DNA of 64,000 nucleotides, from positions 2,170,001 through 2,234,000 of the forward strand of contig JADFUC010001889.1 of NCBI GenBank assembly GCA_019722365.1, read 5' to 3'. The notes beneath the pieces are model-generated. The model was not told where the DNA came from, ran no database searches, and worked only from the letters and a program-made list of their open reading frames with translations. The position numbers and the translations under genes were made by a program. Source of the stretch: Lithospermum erythrorhizon (taxonomy: Eukaryota > Streptophyta > Magnoliopsida > Boraginales > Boraginaceae). Below, piece by piece: positions 11,625-25,700 of the stretch (positions within the stretch are counted from its first letter, which is position 1; each line of letters begins with the position of its first letter).

Positions 11625-12739
11625 CATTGATTAAGTTTGTATATTAGAATGCAAAACATCTGCTTGAATGTTACTTCAAGACTACTCATTCGTGGGGAGA
11701 AGTGAAGTTTCTGGGCTACTGTGGTGTTTGGAAATGTTCTCGTATGCTATTGTAACTTTTGTACTTCAACTAAATTATCTGTCTTGCCAGAGTTTGAAGA
11801 TTGGATATCTGTTTGAGAACTGCAATGATCATTCACTGTCAATTCCATAATGCTTTTGTTATATTGATGATCTTTAGCTTTCCATTTGGGAATTCATTGG
11901 AGAGAACTTAACCTCATAAAAATACATTTCAGTTAATGATGATTTTATTCTGGTTTCGATGAAAGCCAACTGTGAACCAGTCTCATACTATATAAGTCTG
12001 TGCCAGAAAATTATCCGTCTAATAGGATGAGGTTTAGTTTCAAATCACTATAACAAGAACTTATCATGCACATCGCAATCAAGTCACAGCCAAAGCAATG
12101 TAAAGATGAAAGAGAAAAATTCTCTCTCTCGCGGGGGAATTTGGGGAAAATCCAAACCCTAGCTCATCCTAATTCATCCTCTACCACCACCTCCGAGCCA
12201 ATTCGTCAACAAAATTTCTACTCCTCTTCTTCTTGTAATGTTTCAGATGAGATCTATTTGATGCCAAAATTTTTACTCTCTTTCTTCTTGTAATGTTTCA
12301 GATGAGATCCATTTAGGTGCTTACAACAATTTTTATAAGCAATACCACTTATTTATGTCTTTTTTGTCAGTTGTAAAAACCATAAACTATCTATTTATTC
12401 ATAACCACTAAATTTTAATATAACATAACATTTGGGATTCTTTAATAATATTTGAAAAATAAATAAAACTAAATATTAAAATATCTCTACATTTTGCTTA
12501 AATACTGCCCCCCTCCCTTTATATACCATCCACCATACCCCCACCCACTTAAACACTCACTTTGGCCATCACTCCTTTTTGCTTTCATTGTAAATATTCA
12601 ACAACACAAAATGTTAAAAAAAAAAATTACGAAACTCACAGACACCAAGCAGTCAAACTCCTCAACCCGCTCTCAAGCCATTGCTCCTCAGCCGATCCCG
12701 ACCTCAAGAATCCACCGCTCGTTATCAACCTTCCGCTGC
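11625..12739 (+). other. RCE1 3' flank and spacer
   Basis: The 3' UTR of RCE1 probably runs into the first few hundred bases. A direct repeat of about 32 bp built on 'cttcttgtaatgtttcaga' occurs at about 12225 and 12282. Pyrimidine-rich sequence follows at 12490-12560. No coding region was recognised. Confidence 0.4.
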
Positions 12740-13115
12740 CTCATCGTCTCACAGCCAGATCTGATTGAGGCGATGGGTCTGGCGAAATGGCCATATGTGG
12801 CTTGGAGATCTCGCCACGGATGCTGCGGAGTGAGTCCTGGAGGGAGGAGACGGAGGCTCGGAGGGAGGACAGGGAGTGGTCGGAGATGGAGATAGTAGAG
12901 AGTTGGGTGAGGAGGAGGTGGTGGTTGTCGAGGACGAGGTGTCGGAGGTGCTGGTTGAGGAGAAAGGGATGGAGTTGAATGTGGAGTTTTTCGATGGAGT
13001 CACTGGAGAAGGTGGTGAGTATGGAGGCGGTGGAGGGGAGGAGGTGGCGGTGGTAGAGGGGGAGAGGGGTTGTCGTGGTAGGGTAGGGTGGGGGCGTGTA
13101 GAGATATTTTGCATT
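12740..13115 (-). pseudogene. Cog5-like N-terminal fragment
   Basis: On the minus strand one frame reads SDSIEKLHIQL..., LLLTQLSTISISDHSLSSLRA, SVSSLQDSLRSIRGEISKPH. This resembles the N-terminal coiled-coil region of plant COG5, a lobe B subunit of the conserved oligomeric Golgi tethering complex, from memory of its SLSSLRSSVSSLQSSLRRVR-type sequence. After KPH the frame shifts (a KTHRLNQIW-like continuation lies in another frame) and then meets stops. Nothing resembling the rest of COG5 (about 800 residues) follows. The ATG-less upstream part is Thr/Pro-rich. I take it as a decayed, truncated copy. The GC content is clearly above that of the flanks, as for an N-terminal exon of a real gene. 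Confidence 0.45.
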
Positions 13116-13875
13116 TTTTAGTTTGTTGTACAAATATTATTAAACAAGTCCAAATGTTATGTTATTTTAAAATGTACCCTGAAAATCTAATATATGTATA
13201 ATTCCTACTTTACCCTTGTATTAAATGAGTTTTTATTAATTTTATTGGCAAAAAAGTATTTTCAGGAGGCAATTTGATAAGATGATAGTATTAGGGGGCA
13301 AATTAAGCGAAAAAATATGATAATTATGAAAAGTCGGTTATAATTCAGGAAAACTGATAAAAATTAAGCCTATAAAGTAACTAGTATACGAAGTAATAGC
13401 TTACGAGAATGATGGGAAAAAAGTCTCTAGCGATATCAAAATCAAGATTGTTTTGTGTTGGCTTTGTTCATCATGTACTTCTAACTTCTATCAAGTATCA
13501 ATATATTGCTTTTAGGTTTCTTTATTTTCATTGAAATGCTTTAGATAGATAAAACTAATTTGAGTGACGGAATATATATGGCCAAAACCAACAAGTACAT
13601 GAGCTCAAGCCAAACAACCTAGATTTAGTTTGTACACAAATAATTGCCCCCCCCCCCTCCTCATGAAATGAAAAATATTTTTAAAAGAAAGGTAGAATTT
13701 TATTGAGGGACATGTACGTTAAGGTAAAAAACAGACATGTGCAACTAATGTTTGCTAAAAACTTAACCCAAATTTGAAGCCTTTCCCAACCTCAATCGGT
13801 TGTTACACCATCAACAAATCAAATCAACTAACTACACTAACTATTCCAATAACAGTTACCATCACAAAAATTTGC

Positions 13876-13883
13876 CTATAAAT
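13876..13883 (+). promoter_or_regulatory. Putative TATA box of peroxidase copy B
   Basis: 'ctataaat', about 70 bp before the ATG at 13949, lies in the context shared with copy A. Role inferred from position and conservation. Confidence 0.5.
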
Positions 13884-13948
13884 TCTCCTTTTCATTAGGA
13901 TAATCCATAAGACACAAAACATTATAAAAGTACTAGTAAGACATTATC

Positions 13949-15275
<1,327 letters not shown>

Positions 15276-18210
15276 GGTGTCAAGCTAATAAAAGTCAACT
15301 GGTTCAGATGTAAGTTAATAATGAATTTTCTCTCATTTAGTGTAAACATTTAATAAATAGTTTTATTTTCTCTCATTTAATTGGTATTGATATATTGTTT
15401 AATTTATCATGGTTTCATATTAGGTAATACTTTGATGTTTTCATAAATAATATTAACAAAGTATTTGGAATCACGAATTTATGATCTTGTCAGTTGTATA
15501 AACTGATAATTAAAGAGATACAAAATATGTGTACCTTTTTCTAGAATAAAATAAGCAGTATTAGGAATATTCCTCTGAGCATATTGTCGCTTTCCACTTG
15601 ATGAACAAGTCCATCAGATTTAATAAGTTCTTTAAATATTAGGCTACTGGAATAGATTGAAGGCAGGAAAAATTGTTGATTCTCTACCTACTTATAAATG
15701 AAAACAAGAAGAGGGAGAGGCTTTTGATTTTCACTTAAAGTATTTATCCAATGAATAGGCGATTCATCGTAAAAGAGTGTCTGTTATATTAAACTCGGGC
15801 CTAAATTTTAGACATCCTTTATAACTAAATATTAGAGTTTAATATAAAAATGTCACCTCCTTAACTCTTTTGGTCGAGATAAATTGAGGTAGGAAGGTTC
15901 ACAATTTCTCACTTCTTATTCGTAAAATAAAGGCAGCAAAAAGGCTGATAATGATTCTCACGAAATTTAGGCAACTTCTGTCTTTAATTTCGGTGAACTT
16001 AATTTTCATGATTAGATTTTTGCCCGATGTTCTTCTGTAGTTTAAATTTTAAGCTAGAAAGTCTATAAATTAAATTAAATTTGCTTTTTTTGTTGTAAGT
16101 GTGTGACATAATTTCGATTGACAAAAGTCATTGTACTAAATAATGTTGACATTATGTATTAGTACATTATAGGGGCCCAGTAGCTTGTGCGATCACAATA
16201 TGTCTGATATACAATAAGAACATTTTCATGTCAATACTTCTGACACAAAACAATGATAGTAGTTTAACATTAGAATTAATTCGGCGGGTATTATTTGAAT
16301 ATCTATATTTAACGATGATGAACACCAAATATGTTTATTAAAGGAAAAAGATAATAAAATAAATGTTATTTTAATGTGTGGGAGGGTAGTATCTAATGAT
16401 ATGTACATAATAACATTTTTCATATAAAATCAAAGTTATTTGTGTAAATTATTTGTCCAAAAAATCATTGAATTGAGATGAAATTGTGTTTTAATAGGTA
16501 AATAAATCAAAAGTTGACTAGGATGTTATCGGTTCGGTTCAAAATAATCTAAACGAAGCGGGCAATTTTACCGGGTGGTTTGAAAAAATGATCGAGCAGA
16601 AATAGTAAACAAAAAATACTCAGGCAAATAAAATTAATCGTTTGGTTTTGCTGGCAAATCACGAAACCAAGCCCGAACCGGAACCGATTTATATATATAT
16701 ATATTTAATATTTGTATTATTATATTTTTTAATTTAATTTAGAGGTTTAAATTTTAAATTTTTAATTTAAATTTTTAAGAAAATTTTTTGAAAATTATTC
16801 TTTATTTTTCATTCTAATAGTCAAAGTCGAGCTTATGTAAGCAATACGTTTTGGAAGTTACATAATCATTTGGTGTATGTGGTTAAATTTTATTCTCAGT
16901 ATATTTATTTTAATTTTGAAGTATGAACTTGTTATATCATATTGTTGGAATTTGAGACCATAAACTTTAATCAGGTCTTGCTTTCTAGAAATTGGACAAC
17001 AGGTGAAGGAAACAATGTAATCACTTTTGATAATGATTAATTCTTAGTGTGAATCTCAACATCTTTTTGATATTTTGTTGTGATTACACCACTCTTACTC
17101 TTCACTTGAGTCATGTTTTGTAAAGTTTTTGTTCTCTTAATGATGGATTATTTTCTCAAGTTTGGCATAAAACTATCCTTAAAATCAAGCGGGTTGGAAG
17201 TGACGCTATTCTTTTGGGAGGATCAAACTTAATTGCGGTATTTCCCGTTAGTGTAGGATCTTTTCGATTTGAAGATCATGTTATTAGTGATTTTAATTAC
17301 ATTTTTTTTTTATGAACAATATATGCTTGAACATTTATTTTCTTATTAATATATTGCACTACTTATCAAAAAAAAAAATATTAGCATTCACTACAATGCA
17401 TGTAAAAGATTATGCCAACATTCTTTACATCAACATTTTTACTTTACTGCCTCTAGTCCTGGTGACCTGTTGGCAATTGCAGTACAAGCATCAAATTTCA
17501 ACTACCATTTTATCACTACTAGGAACACACACCTCCATCCCACACACACGCCACCTAATTTATCTTGCTAAAGATAGAAATGTGGATCCTTCATAACTGG
17601 AGCAAAGAATAATTCTTCAATTGTTTGAACAAGTTGGCAAAGAAACACAATCTTACTAAGAAAAATAAAAAGAACAAGATAATGCTTGAAAATTATTGGA
17701 CTTATAACATCTAGACGCGTGTAGCAGAGAGGACTTAGACAAGACCATTCACTCTTTTTTGACGGAAGTAGTACATGAAGATTGTTTGCTCTTTATTTAT
17801 TGGTTTGGCATGTTTCTAAAACTACTCATATCTATCTAAGATACTCCCTTCTTTTCATGATATAAAATTATTTACATAAAAAATATTTGATTAATAGATT
17901 GTAAAAAATTATATTGGAATTGTAAAAAATCATTAAAACGTAAAGTAATCAATTATTATAAAAAATCATTCAAGATTTATATATGATAAACAATAATTTT
18001 GAACTGTATTGGTTCAGCTTCGACTCTACCATCTTCTGACTGACTTGGCCAAGGACATAAATTCAGCTAGCTCAATTAGACAAACTATTGCCAACATCTC
18101 TGATATCATTATGTTCTTGTAGAATTATTAATGGACTTTTTTATTCAAATTACAAAAACTCCTAAAGACACCAGTCATCTTTGAGGGCCTGAGGGGCATT
18201 TTCCTACCAT
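15276..18210. other. Spacer between peroxidase B and the FD promoter
   Basis: About 15433-16308 is DNA absent from copy A, with no recognised coding content. About 16940-17386 is unlike copy A and ends in an A-run, suggesting a retroelement insertion. 17843-18000 starts 'actcccttcttttcatga' and contains 'ttggaattgtaaaaaat', matching a MITE-like family also at 20170-20400. No gene was seen. Confidence 0.45.
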
Positions 18211-18820
18211 ACTAATGAGGTGTTTGGGGAAGCTTATTTTTTTTTATTTATACGTTACTCTTAAGTTACAAGATAATTTATAAATAGGTAACTTATAAGT
18301 TGTCAAATTTATTTTGACTTATTTGGCTAGCCATAATTTATAATGAATTTTTTACGTGTTTGGATATGATAAGCTTTATAAATTGTAGAAAGTCTAAAAT
18401 GACATAAAGATATCATATTTGTATAACTCTTTTTTATCTTTGCTATTATAAATAAATTAATAATTTAATATTTAAAATAATAAAAAATAATTATAGCCCA
18501 AAATTATATATTTTATGACTAAAAATATAACATTTGTGATATCAATAATAGTATAAATTGTATATTTTCCTCTCATATTGGGCGAACAAAATACATTAAA
18601 ATTTTAATATCTAATAAAGAATGGTGAAGCTTGAATAATGGTGATGTGAGGTTAATCAAATAATTTACTTGGTCAAACTATTAAAATAAGTTGGTACAAT
18701 ATAAGTTAGTTATTATACTGCTATGAGTTGGGTGTTAAATTTTTTGTCAAATACATCATTTTGTCAAAATAAGTTGATTTTGACCCAAAAAAAAAAGCTT
18801 AGCCAAACACCCTCATTAGT
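18211..18820. mobile_element. 610-bp TIR element (hAT-like MITE) upstream of FD
   Basis: The left end 'actaatgaggtgtttgggga' is the inverted counterpart of the right end 'agccaaacaccctcattagt', with aagctt next inwards on both sides. Ends of the type GGTGTTTGGCTAAGCTT are common in plant non-autonomous hAT-like elements. The interior is AT-rich with no coding region. No clear target-site duplication was found. A 21-bp word, 'tagtta.tatactgctatga', occurs inside near the right end (about 18710) and again just outside it (about 18817). The element ends about 250 bp before the FD start codon. Confidence 0.65.
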
Positions 18821-19067
18821 TACTATACTGCTATGAGCCTATGACTATGAGTACAAATTTTTATTTTGGCACTTTTTTGTTCTTATGGTACATTCATTCC
18901 CTCTTCACTACCCCCCTCCATACAATTATTAAGCAAGCTATTCCTCTGCACTTTGATGATTCTTCAGGTGACAATAATATCAACAATAGCCCTACTTGAA
19001 ACAACCATCTTCATCCTCATCTGCTTCTCCATTCTCATCACTACCCTTAAATCCTAGAGCCAAAACA

Positions 19068-20563
19068 ATGGAAGATGTTTGGAAAGATATCAACCTAGCT
19101 TCACTTTATCATGACCATCATCCTTCAAAATATTACACTTGTCAAAACTTCTTAGCTACACCCTTGTCCAATGACCCTCAAAACCCTGTCGCCTCGACTC
19201 GTTTCGCCTCACCGGTACCTCCTCCTGCCACCATGCTGACCCTTAACTCTGTTCCTGAGCTTAACTACTTTGGAAACTCTGACCCTTTAAGACATAATGA
19301 ACTTATGCAGCATCAAAATGTCAAACAAGTTTGTCCATCACATAGTCAACCATTTCACTCATTTGTTGCTGCTTCTGGTTTTCCGAATTCAAATGAAAAG
19401 AAAAGGTTCAATGAGTTTGATGACAGAAGAAATAAACGCATGATCAAGAACCGTGAGTCAGCTGCAAGGTCAAGAGCTAGAAAACAGGAAAACTTCTTTC
19501 TTTTACATTATTAACCATCCCATAATAGGAAAATTTTCAAGTCTTTTTGGTTTATTAACATGCAACTATTAGTCTTGTAGTATTTTGTTTTAGTACCCTT
19601 TTGTATAAAAGGTTCATTACCACTTTTTTCTAACATTAAATGTGTTTTAATGCAGGCTTACACAACTGAGCTAGAGTTAGAAGTGGCACAATTGACTGAG
19701 GAGAATGCTAGGCTCAAGAAACAGCAACAGGTTGTGTTATTAGAGTTTCTTTTTGTTACTTTGAATTTTAGTCATATGTGTTGCAATGTTTTTCATTTGA
19801 ATGAACTATATAATTATTAATAATATAATTGGAATGATTGTACTTACTGTTTCACTGTTTTTCATTTGCTGCTATGATATGTTTCTATATAGGCATTTGT
19901 GTCATTTTCTTGATAAACGTTATCTTTCATAAAAGTTATAAATATAGTGATAATCACAGCCAAAAGTGTTTTATTAAAAAGAGTTATGAAATCAATGAAA
20001 AATGTAATAAAGTTTCGTAATTTTGATGTGATAAGATTATTAAACAATAAAAATAAAGATAAGGAATGATGATAAGGAATTTTATGAATTTCAATGCTAA
20101 AGTTTGCATTGAAAAAGCAAATAATCACTTATTTTGAAACAAAAATTTTTTGTTTAGGCCAATCAATTATTTTGAGGTGAGGAAGTAGTATGAGTTACTC
20201 AAATTATAAACAGTTTTTAAAGTTTTAAAATAGATGATTGTTTAGATGAAAAATATTTTATTAAGGGATATTAAAAAGGTACATTGGAATTGTAAAAAGC
20301 TACATTGGAAATGTAAAAAACTATATTGAGATTGTATGATCGTATTATAAAAAGTAAATTTTTTTAAATAGTCATTAATTTTGAGGCCGGATGGAGGGAG
20401 GAGCATATAGATAAATGTTATGTTATGACTTATGAGTAATATTTTGGGTCATTTTCTTGATAAAATTTATATGGTTTTTTCATCTGTTCAGTTGTACATG
20501 GAGGCTGCAGCTCAGCAACCAGAAAAGCTCAAGCTTTCTAGAACAACAACAGCTCCATTTTGA
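19068..20563 (+). CDS. FD: FD-like bZIP transcription factor
   Basis: FD is the shoot-apex bZIP that binds florigen (FT) through 14-3-3 proteins and activates AP1/SOC1-type genes. Exons are 19068-19487, 19656-19730 and 20492-20563, giving 188 residues. MEDVWKDINLASL matches the FD/FDP conserved start, and PPPATMLTLNS lies mid-protein. The basic region RRNKRMIKNRESAARSRARK spans about 120-139. The leucine zipper follows (AYTTELELEVAQLTEENARL), and the protein ends in the 14-3-3-binding SAP motif RTTTAPF (182-188, with Thr185 the likely phosphosite). The ATG at 19068 is chosen because the upstream open frame has no ATG. Oddly, intron 1 begins GA instead of GT right after ARKQ (19488). Intron retention would add ENFFLLHY and stop, losing the zipper and SAP motif. 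A TIR element lies about 250 bp upstream. Family assignment is firm; functionality depends on the donor base. Confidence 0.88.
20170..20405. mobile_element. MITE-like sequence in FD intron 2
   Basis: It ends 'gccggatggagggag', the reverse of a Stowaway-type end (ctccctccatccggc). It contains 'acattggaattgtaaaaa' and similar words shared with about 17895-17930 and 8755-8815. The left boundary is not clear. It is inferred to be a degraded member of a local MITE family. Confidence 0.4.
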
Positions 20564-22774
20564 GAAGAATTCCAAAAAAGAGGACTAGTATTTCATCACC
20601 ATGGAGGTTTGACTAGGGTCGACCAGTTTCTATGTCTAGTTTGTTATGTCTAGTTTGTTTCTAGCAGTACTAACGTTTAGGGATGGAAAATGACTAGTGT
20701 ATGTGTAGATAGTACATAGTACTCCGCATTATGGTCCAATATAAGAAAGACCTTTTTGTTGGCCTTTTCAGAGTTCATTATTTGCCATGTTTTTATTCTA
20801 CTTTTACTATTTTATATGTATAGAATTTTACTTCTCCTAACTAGACTCATCATTTACCTGCCTCATGCAACAACTATGGGGTAATTGAAAAGGACAATGT
20901 TATGTTTAGGTAAAAAATTTTTTGAGTAATGTGACCCTATGAATCTAAGATGCACTAAAATAAGAAATGAAAATCTAGTAGAGTTACTGATAGGTGTTCG
21001 AAGCATATAAACCCTGTACTTAATAGAAGTCTACCATGTGAGTCTATCATCACACCATATTTAAGTAACACACGACCGCGGAATCAGAATTTTTTATAGG
21101 AGATGCGAAGTAATTAATATTATATACATGAAGAAAAATATACAAAAATTAGAAGGGCCAAACGACAAAATTTTGAATAAATAAATGATAATTCTACTTT
21201 TAATAATAAAAATATAATTTTAAAATTTTAGAGAACTGACACATGAAAGCAATGGATAACTGTTCGAACGGTAGTCAAGCGAAAAATAAAACGGACCCAG
21301 TAACAAGTTCAGCATACATTTCACTAATACTAGTAAAATATTACGTGCGTTGCACGTGTATAATTTTGAACGAAAAAATAGAATATTTTTATAATTATTT
21401 ATTTTTCATTGAATTCTTCAAATACTAAGGAGAAAGATTAACTTAATAGATTGGAGTCCATTAAATATAAAATAATAAATTTCAAATAATATAAATTTAG
21501 TTTTATATTGTCTTTAATTTATTTTAAAAGTTTAATACTATCATGTTTGTCATTGTTTATTCACTTTGTTTTGAATTTAAGCTTTAAGCTACAAAAGCTT
21601 TGTAACGTACAGCATGATTCGTTTATAATTGTTAGAAATGTGCTTGAATTTAGTTATGTTAAAGTCAGCATCTAAAGCTTTAGGAGTTTAGTTTTAGTTA
21701 ATTCGGGACTTTAACTCTTCAGATTTTTCTTTGCACCCAAAATAGCTTGTAGACTTTGTAGGCTCTTAATAAGCATTCATATTATTTTAGTTAAATCTTT
21801 GTAATATGTTCTTTCCTTATTATAGTGAAATTTACGGTGGGCTACAGGCTGTGGATTAGTCAAATAAGCGTTTGTTTGGGGTTTGTTTGGGATACCAAGT
21901 TTCAAATCTTTACTTGTTTCTAGTTTAAATACTTTGTTGTTCATTATAACAAGCCATTGTTCGTTTATAACAATAATTGTATGATGGTAGAAAATAGATG
22001 GTTATTGTTGGTTGGTGACATATCAAATATGTTTCAAGTAGTTATAGTATAATATATTATTCCATTCTAAATGTTATATGTACCTGCCCAATAGTTAGAT
22101 TCATCAATAATAGATTAAATTATATAATGCAAAGAAGACAATTTTATTAGGTTTAATTATATAAGCGATAATAGTAGTGTATCATTTATCATTGGTGTTA
22201 GACGATATTAAAAAAAATAAAAATAGTTGACAATTGTTATATATTTTTATTGGATAATTATTTTATTGAATAATTATTAATAAATAAATATAAATGTCGA
22301 TACGTTTACAACTATTATGTTTTATGAAGAAAATAGAATGCCGGTAACAAATTACTAAAAAAATCATATTACATACATATTTACTTCCTAAGTATTTATA
22401 TAACAAAGACATAAATATATTAAAAAATAAATAGAGAATTTATCATACTAATTTTATCATCAATTTGTGCTTGGTAAAGGATAATATTTAACTTGATCAC
22501 TTATAGATGGTTAAATTATAATATTGTTTTAATTGATTTGAAAAGATGTATTTTTGTATTCGACTTTTTGGTATTCATCGCAATCATAATGTACAACAAC
22601 ATCAATCTTAAATATTAGTATAACAAAATCAATCAAATGTACATATCAAACTATAATCAATATTTTTGTTTACTCTAAAATGTCTAATAGAACGATAATT
22701 GATTGATAAAATAATTTCATCAAGAACTAATCCATAAAAAAAACTACCAAAGAAAAAACATAGGTATTTGAAAG
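20564..22774. other. FD 3' flank and AT-rich spacer
   Basis: The FD 3' UTR probably covers the first 250 bases. At about 21330-21362 'tattacgtgcgttgcacgtg' is a word frequent at ends of plant repeats; a related form ('aacgcacgtatattttgc') occurs at about 39575. The rest is AT-rich with no recognisable gene. Confidence 0.4.
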
Positions 22775-25700
22775 TACCTTCTTAATTTTTTATTTAATTA
22801 ACACATAAAATTTGGAAATATTCCATTAAACTTATCATCGTTCTTAATTTTATTTAATCATTTACATAAAAATTGAAGAAATGATAAAATTCTTGTAATT
22901 CCATTGCATTCATTATTTAATCTTGTAATTTCATGTAAATTAAATAAATGAAATTAAATAAATCATAAAAGTAATGTACTTTCTAATTCTATTTAACCAT
23001 TTTACATAAATTAAAAAGAAATTATAAAATTCATGTAACTCACTGATATCTTAATTCTAATCTGTTTACATAAAAATTATTAAATGATAAAATTTATCTA
23101 ACTCTCGTGATAACTTCTTAATTCTATTTAATTATACATAAAAATTCATGTAACTCTCGCGTCTGTGCTAATTTTATTTAATTAACTTACAAGAAGTTTA
23201 GACATAAATGTTAAAATTCATGTAACCCACATGATGCCTTATTAATTTGATTTAATCATTTATAAAAGGTGAAAAAATGATAAAATTCATGTAATTCCGT
23301 GCTACATTCTTAATTCTATTTAATCAGCAGATAAGGTATGTAAAATAAAATAAATGATAAAAATGACTAATAAACATATAATTCCTATTTAATCATTTGC
23401 AAATGAAATTATAAAATTCATGTAACTTTCTCATGATGCCACCTTGAGTATATTTAGTCTTTTACATAAAAGGTAAATTAACCTTTCATGATATATTCTC
23501 AATTTTATTTAAATGCATAATATTTTAACAAATTCTAAAATTCATATAGCTTATGATCATGCCCAATTACATTTGTCTTTGTCTTAAAAATTCTTCATGA
23601 TACTTCTTAATTTTATTTAATTCTTTACATAAAATTTGAACCAAATGTTAAAATTCGTATGCTTTTCTTCTTCTTAATTCTATTTAATCATTTACATAAA
23701 ACTTAAAGAAATGATAAAATTTATGTAAGCTCATTGGCATTACATTTAATCATACATAAACATTCATATAACTCCGATACCTTCTTAATAAAAATTCATT
23801 TGCTCCATGATACCTTCTTAATTTTATTTAATTACTACATAAAATTTGAACAAATATTAAAATTCATGTAACTATGATAGCTTAATGAGTTTTATTTAAT
23901 CTTTTACACATAAAATTGATGAAATGATAAAATTAAATAGTCGTTGATCATTCTTGAATTACATCTGTCTCGCAAAAATTCATGTAAATTCAATAATGAT
24001 AAAGTAGTATAACTCCATGACACTTGTTTAATTTTATTTAATCATTTATATAAATTAAAAGAAATTATAAAATTCATAACAAACGATACGTCCTTAATTC
24101 TATTTAATCATTTACATAAAAATTCATGTAACTCTCATGATATCTTCTTAATTTTATTTAATTCTTTACATAATATTTGAACAAATGTTAAAATTCATGT
24201 AACCAGGATACTTGAAATTACATTTATTAATTTACATAAAAATTCATGCCTTTGCAGGATACCTTCTTAATTTTATTTAGTTCTTTATTAAAATTTGAAC
24301 AAATGTTAAAATTCATGCTTAACTTCAATGATATCTTTTCTTAATTCTATTTAATCATTTACATAAAAATTAAAGAAATGATAAAATTTATGTAACTCAT
24401 TATACCTTCTTAATTATTTAATTCTATCATGCTTGTTAAATATAGCTATAATGATACATGTAATTTAAATTCTTGCATAAAATTTGAATAAATGTTAAAA
24501 TTCATGTAGCACGTCATGATCTTTCATAAAAATTAACTGTCGTTTCATAAAAATTAAAAGAAATGATAAAATTTATGTAACTCCATTGATACCTTCTTAA
24601 TTCCTATTTAATTCTATACATAAACATTCGTATAGCTGTCATGATACATGCTTAATTTTATTTAGTTACATAAAATTTGAATAAATGTTAAAAATTCATG
24701 TAACGTCATGATCTTTCTTAGTCTATTTGTCATTCAGCAAAATTAAAAATGATAAAATTTATGTAAACAAAGCGTCATTGCTTGCTACATTTGTCACATC
24801 ATATATTAGTATAATTTCATTGATCTATTCTTAATAAAAATTCATGCTCAATGATAAGCTACAAATTTTATTTAATTCTTTACATAAAATTTGAACAAAT
24901 GTTAAAATTCGTATAGCTTATTAATCATGCCCAATTTTATTTAATCCTTTACATAGAAATTGCAGAAATGATAAAATTCTTGTAATTCCCGTGATACATT
25001 TTAATTCTATCTAATCCTTCACATAAAAATTCATGTAAAATTAAATAAATGATAAAAAATAATGTAACTCGTAATGACTTTCTTAATTCTATTTAATAAT
25101 TTACATAAAAATTAAAGAAATTATAAAATTTATGTAACTTTCATGATACCTCCTTAATTCTATTTATCCTTTACATTGAAATTCATGTAATTCCCATGAT
25201 ATCTTTTTAATTTTATTTAGTGCTACTTGTCAAACAGACAAAATTTTCCTAAATTCATGTAATACATGATACATTAATTTTATTTAATCTTTTACATAAA
25301 AATTCATGTAATTCACATGATACCTTCTTAATTTTATTTAATTCTTTATATAAATTTGAACAAATGTTAAAATTCATGTAACTTCCATGATACTTTCTTA
25401 ATTCTATTTAATCATTTACATAAAAATTATAGAAATGATAAAATTTATGTAACTCCCATGATACCTTCTTAATTCTATTTAATCATATACATAAAAATTC
25501 ATGTAACTCCCTTGATACCTTTTTAATTTTATTTAATTCTTTAAATAAATTTGAGAAAATGTTAAAATTCATGTAATTTGTATGATACCTTCTTAATTTT
25601 ATTTAATCATTTACATAAAGATTGAAGAAATGATAAAATTCATGTAATTTCCGTAATACATTCTTAAGTGTATTTAATCCTTCACATAAAAATTCATGTA

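Noticed and set aside
18996..19067. Ser-rich N-terminal extension of FD
   Set aside because: The frame is open and Ser-rich as in Arabidopsis FD, but no in-frame ATG precedes it. The first ATG is at 19068.
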